Source: Streptomyces hoynatensis (GTDB lineage Bacteria > Actinomycetota > Actinomycetes > Streptomycetales > Streptomycetaceae). From it: 64,000 bases of DNA. Location of the stretch: the NCBI RefSeq assembly GCF_003626535.1, contig NZ_RBAL01000022.1:38810-102809 (forward strand). The letters run 5' to 3'. The notes under the pieces are model-generated. The model worked only from the letters and a program-made list of their open reading frames with translations, searched no databases and had not been told where the DNA came from. This document shows positions 49,648 to 58,354 of this stretch, piece by piece (within the stretch, counting starts at the first letter, position 1; every line of letters begins with the position of its first letter). Made by a program: the position numbers and the translations under genes.

Positions 49648-51021
49648 ATGACTGACAACCCGAACACCGTCCGGTTCCCCGAAGGCTTCGCCTGGGGCAC
49701 GGCCACCGCCAGCTACCAGATCGAGGGGGCCGTCCACGCCGACGGCAGGCTGCCCTCCGTCTGGGACACCTTCGCGCACACCCCGGGCAAGACCAGGGAC
49801 GGTGACACCGGGGACGTCGCCGTCGACCACTATCACCGCTACCCGGAGGACCTGGGGCTGCTGGCCGAACTCGGCGTCACCCACTACCGCTTCTCGCTGG
49901 CCTGGCCGCGCATCCAGCCCGAGGGACGCGGCCGGCTCAACCCGGGCGGCGTCGACTTCTACAGCCGCCTGGTCGACGGCCTGCTGGAGCAGGGCATCAC
50001 CCCCTGGGTGACGCTGTACCACTGGGACCTGCCGCAGACCCTGGAGGACGCCGGCGGCTGGCCGGAGCGGGAGACCGCCGAGCGCTTCGCCGAGTACGCC
50101 GCCCTGATCCACGAGCGGCTCGGCGACCGGGTCACGGACTGGACCACGCTGAACGAGCCGTGGTGCGCGGCCTTCCTCGGCTACGCGGGCGGCATCCACG
50201 CCCCCGGCCGCACCGAGGGCGCGGCGGCGGTGCGCGCCGCCCACCACCTGCTGCTCGGCCACGGCCTGGCTGTCAAGGCGCTGCGCGAGCAGGGCGCGGG
50301 CAGCCTCGGCATCACGGTCAACCTGTACCCGGTCGACCCGGTGACGGACGGCGAGGAGGACCGGGAGGCGGCCCGCCGGATCGACGGCCTGATGAACCGC
50401 ATCTTCCTCGACCCGCTGCTGCGCGGCTCCTACCCGGCGGACGTGCTGAAGGACCTGGCCCAGGTCACCGGCACCGAGCACGTCCGCGAGGGCGACCTGG
50501 ACACGATCTCCACCCCGCTGGACTTCCTCGGTGTCAACTACTACACGCGGCACGTGGTGCGCGCCGGCGGCCAGGGCTCGGGGCCCTCGCCGTGGGTCGC
50601 GGCCGAGGACGTGGAGTTCGTCAAGCGCGGGCTGCCCGTGACCGAGATGGGCTGGGAGATCGACCCGGACGGCCTGTACGAGACGCTGACCCGGGTGTGG
50701 AACGAGTACGGCGCGGGCGTGCCGCTGTACGTGACGGAGAACGGCGCGGCGTTCGCGGACGAGCTCACCGCGGACGGGCGGGTCCACGACGAGGAGCGCC
50801 GCGCCTACCTGGAGGCGCACTTCGCCGCCGCGCACCGGGCGCTGGCCGAGGGCGTCGACCTGCGGGGCTACTTCGTGTGGAGCCTCATGGACAACTTCGA
50901 GTGGGCGCACGGCTACAGCAAGCGGTTCGGCCTGGTCCACGTGGACTACGCGACCCAGCGGCGCACCCTGAAGGACAGCGCCACCTGGTTCGCGCGGGTC
51001 ACCCGGGCGAACGGCTTCTGA
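49648..51021 (+). CDS. Glycoside hydrolase family 1 beta-glycosidase
   Basis: The 457-residue enzyme starts MTDNPNTVRFPEGFAWGTATASYQIEGA. The acid/base is in TLNEPWC and the nucleophile in YVTENGAAF. No signal peptide, so it acts on imported di- or oligosaccharides. GGAAG precedes the ATG. GH1 members hydrolyse beta-glucosides, -galactosides or -fucosides. A strong terminator follows. Confidence 0.95.
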   Translation: MTDNPNTVRFPEGFAWGTATASYQIEGAVHADGRLPSVWDTFAHTPGKTRDGDTGDVAVDHYHRYPEDLGLLAELGVTHYRFSLAWPRIQPEGRGRLNPGGVDFYSRLVDGLLEQGITPWVTLYHWDLPQTLEDAGGWPERETAERFAEYAALIHERLGDRVTDWTTLNEPWCAAFLGYAGGIHAPGRTEGAAAVRAAHHLLLGHGLAVKALREQGAGSLGITVNLYPVDPVTDGEEDREAARRIDGLMNRIFLDPLLRGSYPADVLKDLAQVTGTEHVREGDLDTISTPLDFLGVNYYTRHVVRAGGQGSGPSPWVAAEDVEFVKRGLPVTEMGWEIDPDGLYETLTRVWNEYGAGVPLYVTENGAAFADELTADGRVHDEERRAYLEAHFAAAHRALAEGVDLRGYFVWSLMDNFEWAHGYSKRFGLVHVDYATQRRTLKDSATWFARVTRANGF

Positions 51022-51054
51022 CGCCCCCCGGGCCCGCGGGCCCGGCACCGCCCT

Positions 51055-51090
51055 GGCCCGCGGGCGCGGCCGATGCCGTGCCCGCGGGCC
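51055..51090. terminator. Hairpin terminator after GH1 gene
   Basis: GGCCCGCGGGC at 51055-51065 pairs with GCCCGCGGGCC at 51080-51090, with a 14-nt loop, between convergent genes. Confidence 0.6.
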
Positions 51091-51105
51091 TGCGGCGTTG
51101 TGGCG

Positions 51106-51666
51106 CTACTCGCCGGGCAGCACCGTGAAGGCGAAGTCGCTGCTTCGGGTACGGCGCGGCGGCACCTCGCACTTGACCCGGCGCAGGACCTCGTTCCTGC
51201 TGAGGCCGAGCCCGTGGGCGATGAGCCGCTCCGGGCGCACCGGCACCGGGTCCTCGAAGCGGACCTCCACCCGGAAGGGCCATGCCCGTTCCGGCGGTGC
51301 GGGCGGGGCGTCCAGCCGCCAGGCCCCCGACCAGTCGAGGGCGAAGCGGTTGCGGTGGGCGAGCAGCGGGTCCAGCAGCCTGGACGCCACCAGCGCGGCG
51401 TCGTTGGCGTGGTAGCCGTCGAGCTCGGCCGGATCGAGGGATCTGACCGGGACCCGCTCGTGGACGGTGAGCTTGCTCGTCCGGTCGCAGGAGGTGCAGC
51501 GGACCAGCAGCCACACGTCCAGCAGCTTGCCGTTGGCGTTGACGCGGAACCTGCCCTCGCCGGTGGTGGCGGACCCCGAGGGGCAGTCCACGCACCGCAG
51601 CGAAAGCAGCGGCAGCCTGGTCCGGCGCACGACCCAGGGCAGCACGGTATGAGGTGGTGAAGACAT
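51106..51666 (-). CDS. DUF1062 protein
   Basis: The 186-residue protein has two CxxC motifs (RCVDCPSG and RCTSCDRT), suggesting a zinc ribbon, followed by ERVPVRSLDPAELDGYHANDAALV and FRVEVRFEDPVPVRPERLIAHGLGLSRNEVLRRV. These match DUF1062 as I recall it. No TM or signal. Function unknown; the family may be an RNA- or DNA-binding zinc protein. Confidence 0.85.
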   Translation of the reverse strand: MSSPPHTVLPWVVRRTRLPLLSLRCVDCPSGSATTGEGRFRVNANGKLLDVWLLVRCTSCDRTSKLTVHERVPVRSLDPAELDGYHANDAALVASRLLDPLLAHRNRFALDWSGAWRLDAPPAPPERAWPFRVEVRFEDPVPVRPERLIAHGLGLSRNEVLRRVKCEVPPRRTRSSDFAFTVLPGE

Positions 51667-52082
51667 GAGCTCTCTAGACCTGACACGAGGCCGATTGCGC
51701 GCGGCCTCACACGCTGTAGGCCCGGGCGCGCAAGGGCAGCCCGGCGGGACCGGCGGCGGTGCCGTCGGCTACAGGTGAGCGAGAAATGCCGAAGGAAAGG
51801 GCGTCGGGTCTAGAGCGCGGGCGGGGTCACGCGATGCCGTCCTCTTGTCTTCACGGCCGTCTTCACGGCGGTCTTCCGGCCGAACGCCCTCTCGGCGATC
51901 GGCTGCACGGCGCAGGGGCCGCGGGCAACCTACGGCAGCGCGGGGGGCGGGCTCAAGCGGGTTTTCCCGTGGCGCCGGTCACGGCCGGGGCCGCGCCGGC
52001 ACCCGCCGTACCGCGCACGCCGCACCGCGCACCGACCGGCGCACGGCGCCACACGTCGGCCCCGCGCCGGCCCGCGCCGGCC
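51667..52082. other. Spacer between DUF1062 and LysR genes
   Basis: A 12-bp GTCTTCACGGCC motif is repeated at 51847-51858 and 51859-51870 with a third degenerate copy. Otherwise I see only GC-rich shadow frames. The DUF1062 promoter lies here. Confidence 0.5.
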
Positions 52083-53045
52083 TCAGGCCGCGGCCCGGTC
52101 CGCGGCGGGAGCCTGCGGCAGGCGGGGGGCGGGCAGCGCCGCGATGGTGTCCTTGAGCAGGGCGACGACCGGCGACTCGCCCCGGTCGGCGCGCCACCAC
52201 AGGGCGACGTGGCGCTGGATGTGGCTCTCGGCCAGCGGCAGCAGTTCCACTCCGGCGCAGTTGGCGGTCATCATCGCGAGCGCGTTGGTGACGCCCACGC
52301 CGAGGCCGCCGCGCACCAGGGAGGCCAGGGTCTGCGGCTGGTTGGTCTGGAAGGCGATCACCGGCCGGATGCCCGCCTCGGCGAAGGCCAGGTTGGTCTC
52401 GAACTGCCGCGGGCTGTCCTCGGCGGCCTCGCCGATGGTGACCAGCGGGTAGGAGGCGACCTGCCGCAGGTGCACGGGTCCCTGCCCGGCCAGCGGGTGC
52501 CCGGTGGGCACCACGACCACCAGCGGCTCGCTCCACAGCCACCGGTTCATCAGCCGCTCGTCGCGCACCAGCGGCAGCACCGGGCGCAGCGCCAGGTCGA
52601 TGTCCCCGGCCGCCAGCAGGTTCTCCAGCGACAGGGTGGGGCCCTCGACGAGGGTGGTGCGCACGGTCGGCGCCGTCCGCCGCAGCCTGCGGACCAGCGC
52701 GGGGTAGAGGAACGCGGCGGCACTGGGGTACATGCCGACGCGCGCCTCCCCGCGCACCACCCCGTCCGCGGCGCCGGCGACCTCGGAGAAGACCTCAAGC
52801 CGCGAGAGGATCTCCTCCGCGTGCGGCAGCAGCGCCCGCCCCTCCGGGGTGAGCGCCACGGGCTGCACGGACCGGTCGAACAGCTTCGCCCCGAGCACGT
52901 TCTCCAGCTCGCCGATGTGGCTGCTGACCCGCGGCTGGGAGCGGTAGAGGGACTTGGCCGCGGCCGAGAAGCCGCCCTCGCGGGCGACGGCCACGAAGCT
53001 CGCTATCCAGTCGAGCCGGTAGTTGTAGGCACTTGAGAGATCCAC
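52083..53045 (-). CDS. LysR-family transcriptional regulator
   Basis: The 320-residue protein has an N-terminal winged HTH (WIASFVAVAREGGFSAAAKSLYRSQPRVSSHIGELENVLGAKLFDR) and a periplasmic-binding-like effector domain. GTG at 53045. It lies 33 bp after the cupin gene in the same direction, so it may be the last gene of an SDR-cupin-lysR operon and could regulate it. Unusually for a LysR it is not divergent from its presumed targets. Confidence 0.92.
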   Translation of the reverse strand: MDLSSAYNYRLDWIASFVAVAREGGFSAAAKSLYRSQPRVSSHIGELENVLGAKLFDRSVQPVALTPEGRALLPHAEEILSRLEVFSEVAGAADGVVRGEARVGMYPSAAAFLYPALVRRLRRTAPTVRTTLVEGPTLSLENLLAAGDIDLALRPVLPLVRDERLMNRWLWSEPLVVVVPTGHPLAGQGPVHLRQVASYPLVTIGEAAEDSPRQFETNLAFAEAGIRPVIAFQTNQPQTLASLVRGGLGVGVTNALAMMTANCAGVELLPLAESHIQRHVALWWRADRGESPVVALLKDTIAALPAPRLPQAPAADRAAA

Positions 53046-53078
53046 GCCGACCTCCTGGCCCTGGCGCCGCGCGCTCGG

Positions 53079-53561
53079 TCAGCGGATGAACTGATCCACG
53101 TAGTCGCGCCCCAGACCCACGCTTTCGTAGTGGGCGCGGCAGAGGTCGATCTTGGTGAAGGTGTCCTCGTAGCCGGTCTGGCGTCCCGCCTCGTCGACGT
53201 ACACCATTGCGCCCGAAATATTGAACAGCGTGATCATATAGTCGCAATCCGGGGGGACCGCAAGAGTGTGGATCTCGCCCGGGGGCTCGTAGACGAAGTG
53301 CCCCTTCTCGGCCACCCACTCGTGCTCGTGGTAGTGCCAGCGGCCCTCGATCACGTAGCCGAAGACGGCGCCGGGGTGGCGGTGCCGGGAGACGATGCCC
53401 GCGGCGGTGACCTTGAGCAGGTTGCACCACTGGCCGGTGACGGTGTTGAACATCAGCGGCCGGAACCAGACGTTCGGGGCCTGCGGCACCCAGACCCGTT
53501 CGTCGGCGGGCCTGGCGGCGACGGCTATCTCGTCGGGATAGTCGGTGGAGACGGGAATCAT
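53079..53561 (-). CDS. Cupin protein, 2,4'-dihydroxyacetophenone dioxygenase-like
   Basis: The 160-residue protein has metal-binding cupin motifs HRHPGAVFGYVIEGRWHYHEHEW and PPGEIHTL. It resembles bacterial cupin dioxygenases that split aromatic ketones. ATG at 53561. With an SDR and LysR nearby it probably serves an aromatic or hydroxyketone breakdown step, inferred. Confidence 0.85.
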   Translation of the reverse strand: MIPVSTDYPDEIAVAARPADERVWVPQAPNVWFRPLMFNTVTGQWCNLLKVTAAGIVSRHRHPGAVFGYVIEGRWHYHEHEWVAEKGHFVYEPPGEIHTLAVPPDCDYMITLFNISGAMVYVDEAGRQTGYEDTFTKIDLCRAHYESVGLGRDYVDQFIR

Positions 53562-53610
53562 GGGGGTCCTTCCTGTTGTGAGGGGACGGGGGACGGCGAC
53601 TCGGCGGGCT

Positions 53611-53660
53611 CGGCGGGGGCCGGCGTGGCTCGGCGGGGCTCGGCGGGGCTCGGCGGGGAA
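53611..53660. repeat. Five 10-bp tandem repeats of CGGCGGGGCT
   Basis: CGGCGGGGGC, CGGCGTGGCT, CGGCGGGGCT, CGGCGGGGCT and CGGCGGGGAA lie head to tail between the SDR and cupin genes. Period is exactly 10 bp. Confidence 0.75.
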
Positions 53661-53677
53661 CGGTGGCCCGGCCCGGG

Positions 53678-54361
53678 TCAGCCGGCCAGGTAGCCGCCGT
53701 CCACGGGCAGGACGGCGCCGGTGATGAAGCCCGCGTCGGGCCCGGCGAGGAAGGCGACCGCGCCCGCCACCTCGGCGGGCTCGCCCCAGCGGCCCATGGG
53801 CGTGCGCTCGATGATCCGGCGGTCGGCGCCCGGCTCCTGACGCAGCCCGGCGGTGAGCGCCGTCCTGATCCAGCCGGGCGCCACCGCGTTGACCCGCACC
53901 CCGTCGGCGGCCCACGCGACGGCGAGCGCCTTGGTGAGCTGGACGATGCCGCCCTTGCTCGCGGAGTAGGCCGGCACCCGCGGGCCGCCGAAGAAGCTGA
54001 GCATCGAGGCGATGTTCACCACGCAGCCGCGGGCGGCGGCCAGCGGGCGCCTGGCGGCGGCGCAGGCCCGCATCGTCCCGGTGAGGTTGACCGCGAGCAC
54101 GTCGGCGAAGACCTCGGGTCTCAGCTCCTCGTCGCGGTGCAGCACCCCGGCCGCGTTCACCAGCACGTCCAGGGAGTCGAAGGGGGCGAAGAACGCCTCC
54201 ACGGCCGCGGGCGCCGTCAGGTCGAGTTCGACCGCGGGCGGGCTTGCCCCGAGCCCCGCCGCCGTCACCTCGGCCCCCGAGGCCGCGAACCGCTCGGCGA
54301 CGGCGGCGCCGATCCCGCTGGTCCCACCGATGACGACCACGCGTCGCCTGGCTGCGCCCAC
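53678..54361 (-). CDS. Short-chain dehydrogenase/reductase
   Basis: The 227-residue enzyme has GGTSGIG (NAD(P)), NAAG, the Ser of IASMLSFFG and YSASK, then PGWIRTALT and GAVLPVDGGYLAG, a classical SDR. GTG at 54361 has GGGAGG upstream. First gene of the SDR-cupin-LysR set. Likely oxidises an alcohol before or after the cupin step. Confidence 0.92.
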   Translation of the reverse strand: MGAARRRVVVIGGTSGIGAAVAERFAASGAEVTAAGLGASPPAVELDLTAPAAVEAFFAPFDSLDVLVNAAGVLHRDEELRPEVFADVLAVNLTGTMRACAAARRPLAAARGCVVNIASMLSFFGGPRVPAYSASKGGIVQLTKALAVAWAADGVRVNAVAPGWIRTALTAGLRQEPGADRRIIERTPMGRWGEPAEVAGAVAFLAGPDAGFITGAVLPVDGGYLAG

Positions 54362-54774
54362 TGAACTGCCTCCCGCGAATCCCGCGAATGCCCGCGAATC
54401 CCAAGCCACGGCCGTCCACCGGCCGCGACCATGCGAACACACCCGCGGCCCCCCGCGCCCGGGTCATTCGCCCACGGAATGACCGCCATCGCCCCAGGTG
54501 ATGCCCCGCGCGCCGCGCCCGCCCACGCGCCCCCGCCCGCGCGCCCGCCCTCGGCCGTGGCCGCGCCCGCGCTCCCCCGCCCCCTCCCGCGCCGCGCCCG
54601 TCCCCCTCGGCCGCGCCGGCCACCCGTTCCCGACCGGGGCCTGGCCCGTTCCCGGCCGGGGCCCGGCGGGTACGCACCCGCCGCAGGGTCGCAGACTCAG
54701 GACGCCGCCTACCGGAAGACCCGTCTTTCCTGTCCGATCGTCTCCCCACCTGCGCCCCGGGATACAGTCGCGGC
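54362..54774. other. Divergent GC-rich spacer before AraC gene
   Basis: Positions 54500-54650 are Pro/Arg-coding low-complexity in every frame and look noncoding. The promoter of the SDR set and that of the AraC gene must be here. TACAGT at 54763-54768 is listed separately. Confidence 0.5.
54763..54768 (+). promoter_or_regulatory. Predicted -10 of leaderless AraC gene promoter
   Basis: TACAGT ends 6 nt before the ATG at 54775, leaving no room for a ribosome site. Confidence 0.4.
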
Positions 54775-55854
54775 ATGGACGTGCTGAGCGACGCGGTGGC
54801 CGCCATGCGGGCGGGGCGGCCGCACTCGGGGCGGCAGTGGCTGCACGCGCCCTGGCGGCTGTCGGCCCCGGAGTTCGGGGCGGGCGCCGGCTTCCACGTG
54901 GTGCTGCGCGGCGGGTGCCGGCTGCTGCTCGCGGGGGCGGAGCCGCTGTGGCTCGGGGTGGGCGACCTGGTGCTGCTGCCGCACGGCAGCGCCCATCAGC
55001 TGGCCGACGCGCGGGGCGGCGAGGCGCCGCCCGGCCGCCTGCTGACCCTCGGCGATCCCGCAAGCGGCGCCCCCGCACCCGTCGGACCCGCCCCCGTCGA
55101 ACCCGCACCCGTCGGACCCGAAGCCGCCGGCCCTGCACCCGGCGGCCCCGCGGGCGCGGCGGAGGGGGGCGTTGCCGGCGAGGGGCCGACCGTGCTGCTG
55201 TGCGGCGCGTACCTGCTCGACCGCGCCAGGCCGCACCCCCTGCTGGCGAGCCTGCCGCCGGTGGTGCACCTGCGGGCCGGGGTGGGGCACCACCCGGCGC
55301 TGCGCGGCACGATCGAGCTGCTGGGCGCCGAACTCGCCGAGCCGGGGCGCCCCGGCGGCGACGGCGTGGTGCCCGCCCTGCTGGAGACGCTGCTGCTGTA
55401 CGCGCTCCGGGCCTGGTACGAGGACGCCGCGCGCGAGGGGCGGGCGGGCGGCTGGTCCGCGGCGCTGCGCGACCCGGCCGTCTCCGCCGCGCTGCGCGCC
55501 CTGCACGCCAACCCGGCGCGGAGCTGGACGGTGCGGGACCTCGGCGCCGAGGCGGGCCTGTCCCGCGCCCCCTTCGCCCGCCGCTTCGCCGAGTTGGTGG
55601 GCCGCCCGCCGCTGGCGTACCTCACCTGGTGGCGGATGGTGAGCGCCGCCCGGCTGCTGCGGCAGACCGAAACCCCGATCCGGGGGGTGGCCGAACGGGT
55701 CGGCTACGCCTCGGAGTTCGCCTTCGCGAAGGCGTTCAAGCGGGAGTTCGGCCTGCCGCCTGGCCGCTACCGGCGGGCGGCGGGCGGGGAGGCGCCGGGC
55801 GCGGGCCCGGCGGGCGGGGAGCCGGTGGGCGAGGCGCCGCGCAGGCGCAGGTAG
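54775..55854 (+). CDS. AraC-family regulator with cupin sensor
   Basis: The 359-residue chain has an N-terminal cupin-like AraC sensor (GFHVVLRGGCRLLLAGAEPLWLGVGDLVLLPHGSAHQLAD), a Pro/Ala-rich linker at 95-135, and a C-terminal double HTH (WTVRDLGAEAGLSRAPFARRFAELVGRPPLAYLTWWRMVSAARLL and VAERVGYASEFAFAKAFKREFGLPPGRYR). Its 3' 88 bp overlap the convergent permease gene. Target probably the permease or the SDR set. Confidence 0.9.
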   Translation: MDVLSDAVAAMRAGRPHSGRQWLHAPWRLSAPEFGAGAGFHVVLRGGCRLLLAGAEPLWLGVGDLVLLPHGSAHQLADARGGEAPPGRLLTLGDPASGAPAPVGPAPVEPAPVGPEAAGPAPGGPAGAAEGGVAGEGPTVLLCGAYLLDRARPHPLLASLPPVVHLRAGVGHHPALRGTIELLGAELAEPGRPGGDGVVPALLETLLLYALRAWYEDAAREGRAGGWSAALRDPAVSAALRALHANPARSWTVRDLGAEAGLSRAPFARRFAELVGRPPLAYLTWWRMVSAARLLRQTETPIRGVAERVGYASEFAFAKAFKREFGLPPGRYRRAAGGEAPGAGPAGGEPVGEAPRRRR

Positions 55855-57230
55855 AGGAGGGCCGCCCCGGCCAGGGCGAGCGGCCACAGCAGGTAGCGCC
55901 CTGACATCAGCAGCAGCGCGACCACGGCGACGAGCGCCGTGAACGCAGCCGCGCGCCCCGCGCTGCGCCGGGGCAGCAGCCGGATCGCCGCGGCCACCCC
56001 GATCGCGTACACGGCCACGAAGGAGCCGGTGGTCAGCAGCACGAGCGGGGCGGGTCCCACCCCGACCGCCACGGTCACGCCCAGGGACAGGAAGGACAGC
56101 GAGGACACCACCGCCAGGCTGCGCCGTGGCACCTCGCCGGCGGCGCTGCCGCCCGCGATCCAGCGCGGGAGTGCGCCGTCGCGGCCCAGTGCGGCGCCGA
56201 GGTTGGCCGCGCCGGCGAAGTAGACGTTCATCGTGCCGAAGGTCAGCAGCAGCGCGGCGGCCGCGGCGAGCGCCTTCGCGCTGCCGCCCATGCCGCGGGC
56301 CATCAGCTCGCCGAGCGGGGCGTCGGCCTCGGCGGCGCCCGCGCCCAGCACGGCGATCACGGCGAAGGCGACCGACAGGTAGATCAGCCCCACGAGCGCC
56401 ACGGCCGCCGCCGTGGCCCTGGGCAGGTCGCGGGCCGGGCGGCGGAACTCGCCCGCCAGGTGCGTGATCGCCTCCCACCCGGCGAAGCTCCACACCAGCA
56501 GCACCGCCGCCGAGCCGACCGCGCCCCAGCCGTGCGGGGCGAAGGGGTGCAGGTTGGCGGAGTGTGCCTCGGGCAGGGACAGGGCGACGGCGGCCAGCAC
56601 CAGCGTCACCAGCAGCCCGGAGAGCACCAGTTGCAGCCGCCCGGTCAGCCGCAGCCCGAAGGCGTTCGCGAGGGTGACCGCCCCGGTCAGCCCGGCGGCG
56701 GCGGCTGCCTCGGTGCCGCTGCCGCCGCCGAGGGCGTCCGCGAGGTAGGCCGCCCCGAACATGGCCGCGGCGGGGGCGCCCGCGGGGACGGCGAAGAAGA
56801 AGCACCAGCCGACCACGACCGCGGCCCGTTCGCCGAAGGCCAGCCTGGCGTAGGTGGAGACGCCCCCGGCGTCGGGGTGGCGGGCGCCGAGCGCGGCGAA
56901 GGTGCCGGCCAGCGGGGCCGAGAGCAGCACGAGACCGAGCCAGGCCAGCAGCGAGGCGGGGCCCGCCGCGTCGGCGGCGAGGGCGGGGGCGGCGATGACG
57001 CCGGTGCCGAGCACGGCGCCCACATACATCGCCGTGCCCTGCACGGCGGTGAGGCCGCCCGTGCCCTGCACGGCGGTGAGGGCGCCCGTGCCCCGCACGA
57101 GGCGCCCGCCACGGCCGCCGCGGCCGGGGGCTGGGGGCGAGTCGGGGGCGGGGCCCGCGGGCGAGGGGCCTTTGCGGGCGGCGGGGACGCCGCCCGCCGC
57201 GTCGCCCGTGGGCGGGCTCGTGGTGGTCAT
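55767..57230 (-). CDS. APC superfamily amino acid permease
   Basis: The 487-residue protein has about 12 hydrophobic segments and the APC start GTAMYVGAVLGTGVIAAPALAADAAGPASLLAWL, resembling YjeH-like transporters. GGAAGG lies before the ATG at 57230. Residues 1-45 are Pro/Gly-rich, and a nine-residue unit GxLTAVQGT is duplicated just before TM1. The gene is divergent from the GlxA-like regulator, a likely controller. Confidence 0.9.
   Translation of the reverse strand: MTTTSPPTGDAAGGVPAARKGPSPAGPAPDSPPAPGRGGRGGRLVRGTGALTAVQGTGGLTAVQGTAMYVGAVLGTGVIAAPALAADAAGPASLLAWLGLVLLSAPLAGTFAALGARHPDAGGVSTYARLAFGERAAVVVGWCFFFAVPAGAPAAAMFGAAYLADALGGGSGTEAAAAAGLTGAVTLANAFGLRLTGRLQLVLSGLLVTLVLAAVALSLPEAHSANLHPFAPHGWGAVGSAAVLLVWSFAGWEAITHLAGEFRRPARDLPRATAAAVALVGLIYLSVAFAVIAVLGAGAAEADAPLGELMARGMGGSAKALAAAAALLLTFGTMNVYFAGAANLGAALGRDGALPRWIAGGSAAGEVPRRSLAVVSSLSFLSLGVTVAVGVGPAPLVLLTTGSFVAVYAIGVAAAIRLLPRRSAGRAAAFTALVAVVALLLMSGRYLLWPLALAGAALLYLRLRGASPTGSPPAGPAPGASPPAARR
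57034..57087 (-). repeat. 27-bp in-frame tandem duplication within permease N terminus
   Basis: Two copies (57034-57060, 57061-57087) differ at one base, with a degenerate third copy to 57107. It encodes GALTAVQGT-GGLTAVQGT. Confidence 0.85.
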
Positions 57231-57288
57231 ACCGGGAGCCTTCCGCCAGGGGCCGGCCGGCGCCATCGGCGGAAACGACGACGTGCGA

Positions 57289-57294
57289 TAAATT
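57289..57294 (+). promoter_or_regulatory. Predicted -10 of leaderless GlxA-like gene promoter
   Basis: TAAATT ends 6 nt before the ATG at 57301. The spacer from the divergent permease is only 70 bp. Confidence 0.4.
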
Positions 57295-57300
57295 TCTGCC

Positions 57301-58332
57301 ATGGGCCGCCCGCACGTCGTGGCGCTGGCCGTGACGGACGGCGCCCCCATCTTCGAACTCGCCGTTCCCTGCGAGGTGTTCGGCCTGGATCGCCGGGATC
57401 TGGCGGACCCGTGGTACAGCCTGCGGATGTGCGCGGCCGAGCCGGGCCCGGTGCGCGCCGCCCACGGCCTGGCCCTCCCGGTCACGCACGGCCCCGAGGG
57501 CCTGCTCGACGCCGACACGGTGCTGGTGGCGGCCTGCGACAGGATCGCGCAGCTGACGCCGCCGCCCGCGCTGGTGGACGCGGTCCGCGAGGCGCACCGC
57601 AGGGGGCGGCGCATCGCCTCCCTGTGCGGCGGGGTGTACGTGCTGGCGGCGGCGGGCCTGCTGGACGGGCGGCGGGCCACCACGCACTGGATGCACGCCG
57701 CCGACTTCGCGCGGCGCTTCCCCCGGGTGCAGGTGGACCCGGGGCCGCTGTACGTGGATCACGGCGACGTCCTCACCTCGGCGGGGACCGGCTCGGTGAT
57801 CGACCTGTGCCTGCACCTGGTGCGCCGCGACCTGGGCACGGCCGTGGCCAACGAGGTGGCCCGCCGGATGGTGGTGCCCCCGCACCGCGAGGGGGACCAG
57901 ACCCAGTACGCGAAGCCGCCGGCCGCGCGCGCGGAGCGGCCCGACAGCCTGGCCCCGGTGCTCGCCTGGGCCAGGGAGCGGCTGCATGAGCCGCTGACCG
58001 TGCGGCGGCTGGCCCGGGCGGCCCACCTGAGCGAGCGCACGTTCGCCCGGCGGTTCCGCGACACCCTCGGGGTCACGCCCCTCCAGTGGCTGCTGCGGGA
58101 GCGGGTCAGGCTGGCGCAGGAGCTGCTGGAGACGACGGACGAGCCGGTGGAGGCGATCGCCCGCCACTCCGGCTTCGGGACGGCGCCCAACCTCCGCCAC
58201 CACTTCCGCCGCCTCACCAGCGTCTCGCCCACAACCTACCGGCGGGTCTTCCACCACCGGGCGGGCACGGCCGGCGCCCTGCGCGGCCGGGCCCCGGCGC
58301 CGGGGCCGATGGCGGGGCCGCCCGCGGCCTGA
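57301..58332 (+). CDS. GlxA-family AraC regulator (DJ-1/PfpI plus HTH)
   Basis: The 343-residue protein has an N-terminal DJ-1/PfpI domain with the elbow LCGGVYVLAAAGLLDGRRATTHW and a C-terminal AraC double HTH (LTVRRLARAAHLSERTFARRFRDTLGVTPLQWLLRERVRLAQELL). It resembles FtrA/GlxA regulators. It is divergent from the amino acid permease over a 70-bp gap, so it may control it. Confidence 0.93.
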   Translation: MGRPHVVALAVTDGAPIFELAVPCEVFGLDRRDLADPWYSLRMCAAEPGPVRAAHGLALPVTHGPEGLLDADTVLVAACDRIAQLTPPPALVDAVREAHRRGRRIASLCGGVYVLAAAGLLDGRRATTHWMHAADFARRFPRVQVDPGPLYVDHGDVLTSAGTGSVIDLCLHLVRRDLGTAVANEVARRMVVPPHREGDQTQYAKPPAARAERPDSLAPVLAWARERLHEPLTVRRLARAAHLSERTFARRFRDTLGVTPLQWLLRERVRLAQELLETTDEPVEAIARHSGFGTAPNLRHHFRRLTSVSPTTYRRVFHHRAGTAGALRGRAPAPGPMAGPPAA

Positions 58333-58354
58333 CCGGCGGCGGGCCCGGCGGCGG

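Noticed and set aside
51759..53036. Plus-strand ORF opposite the LysR gene
   Set aside because: It is antisense to a well-formed LysR and has shadow composition.
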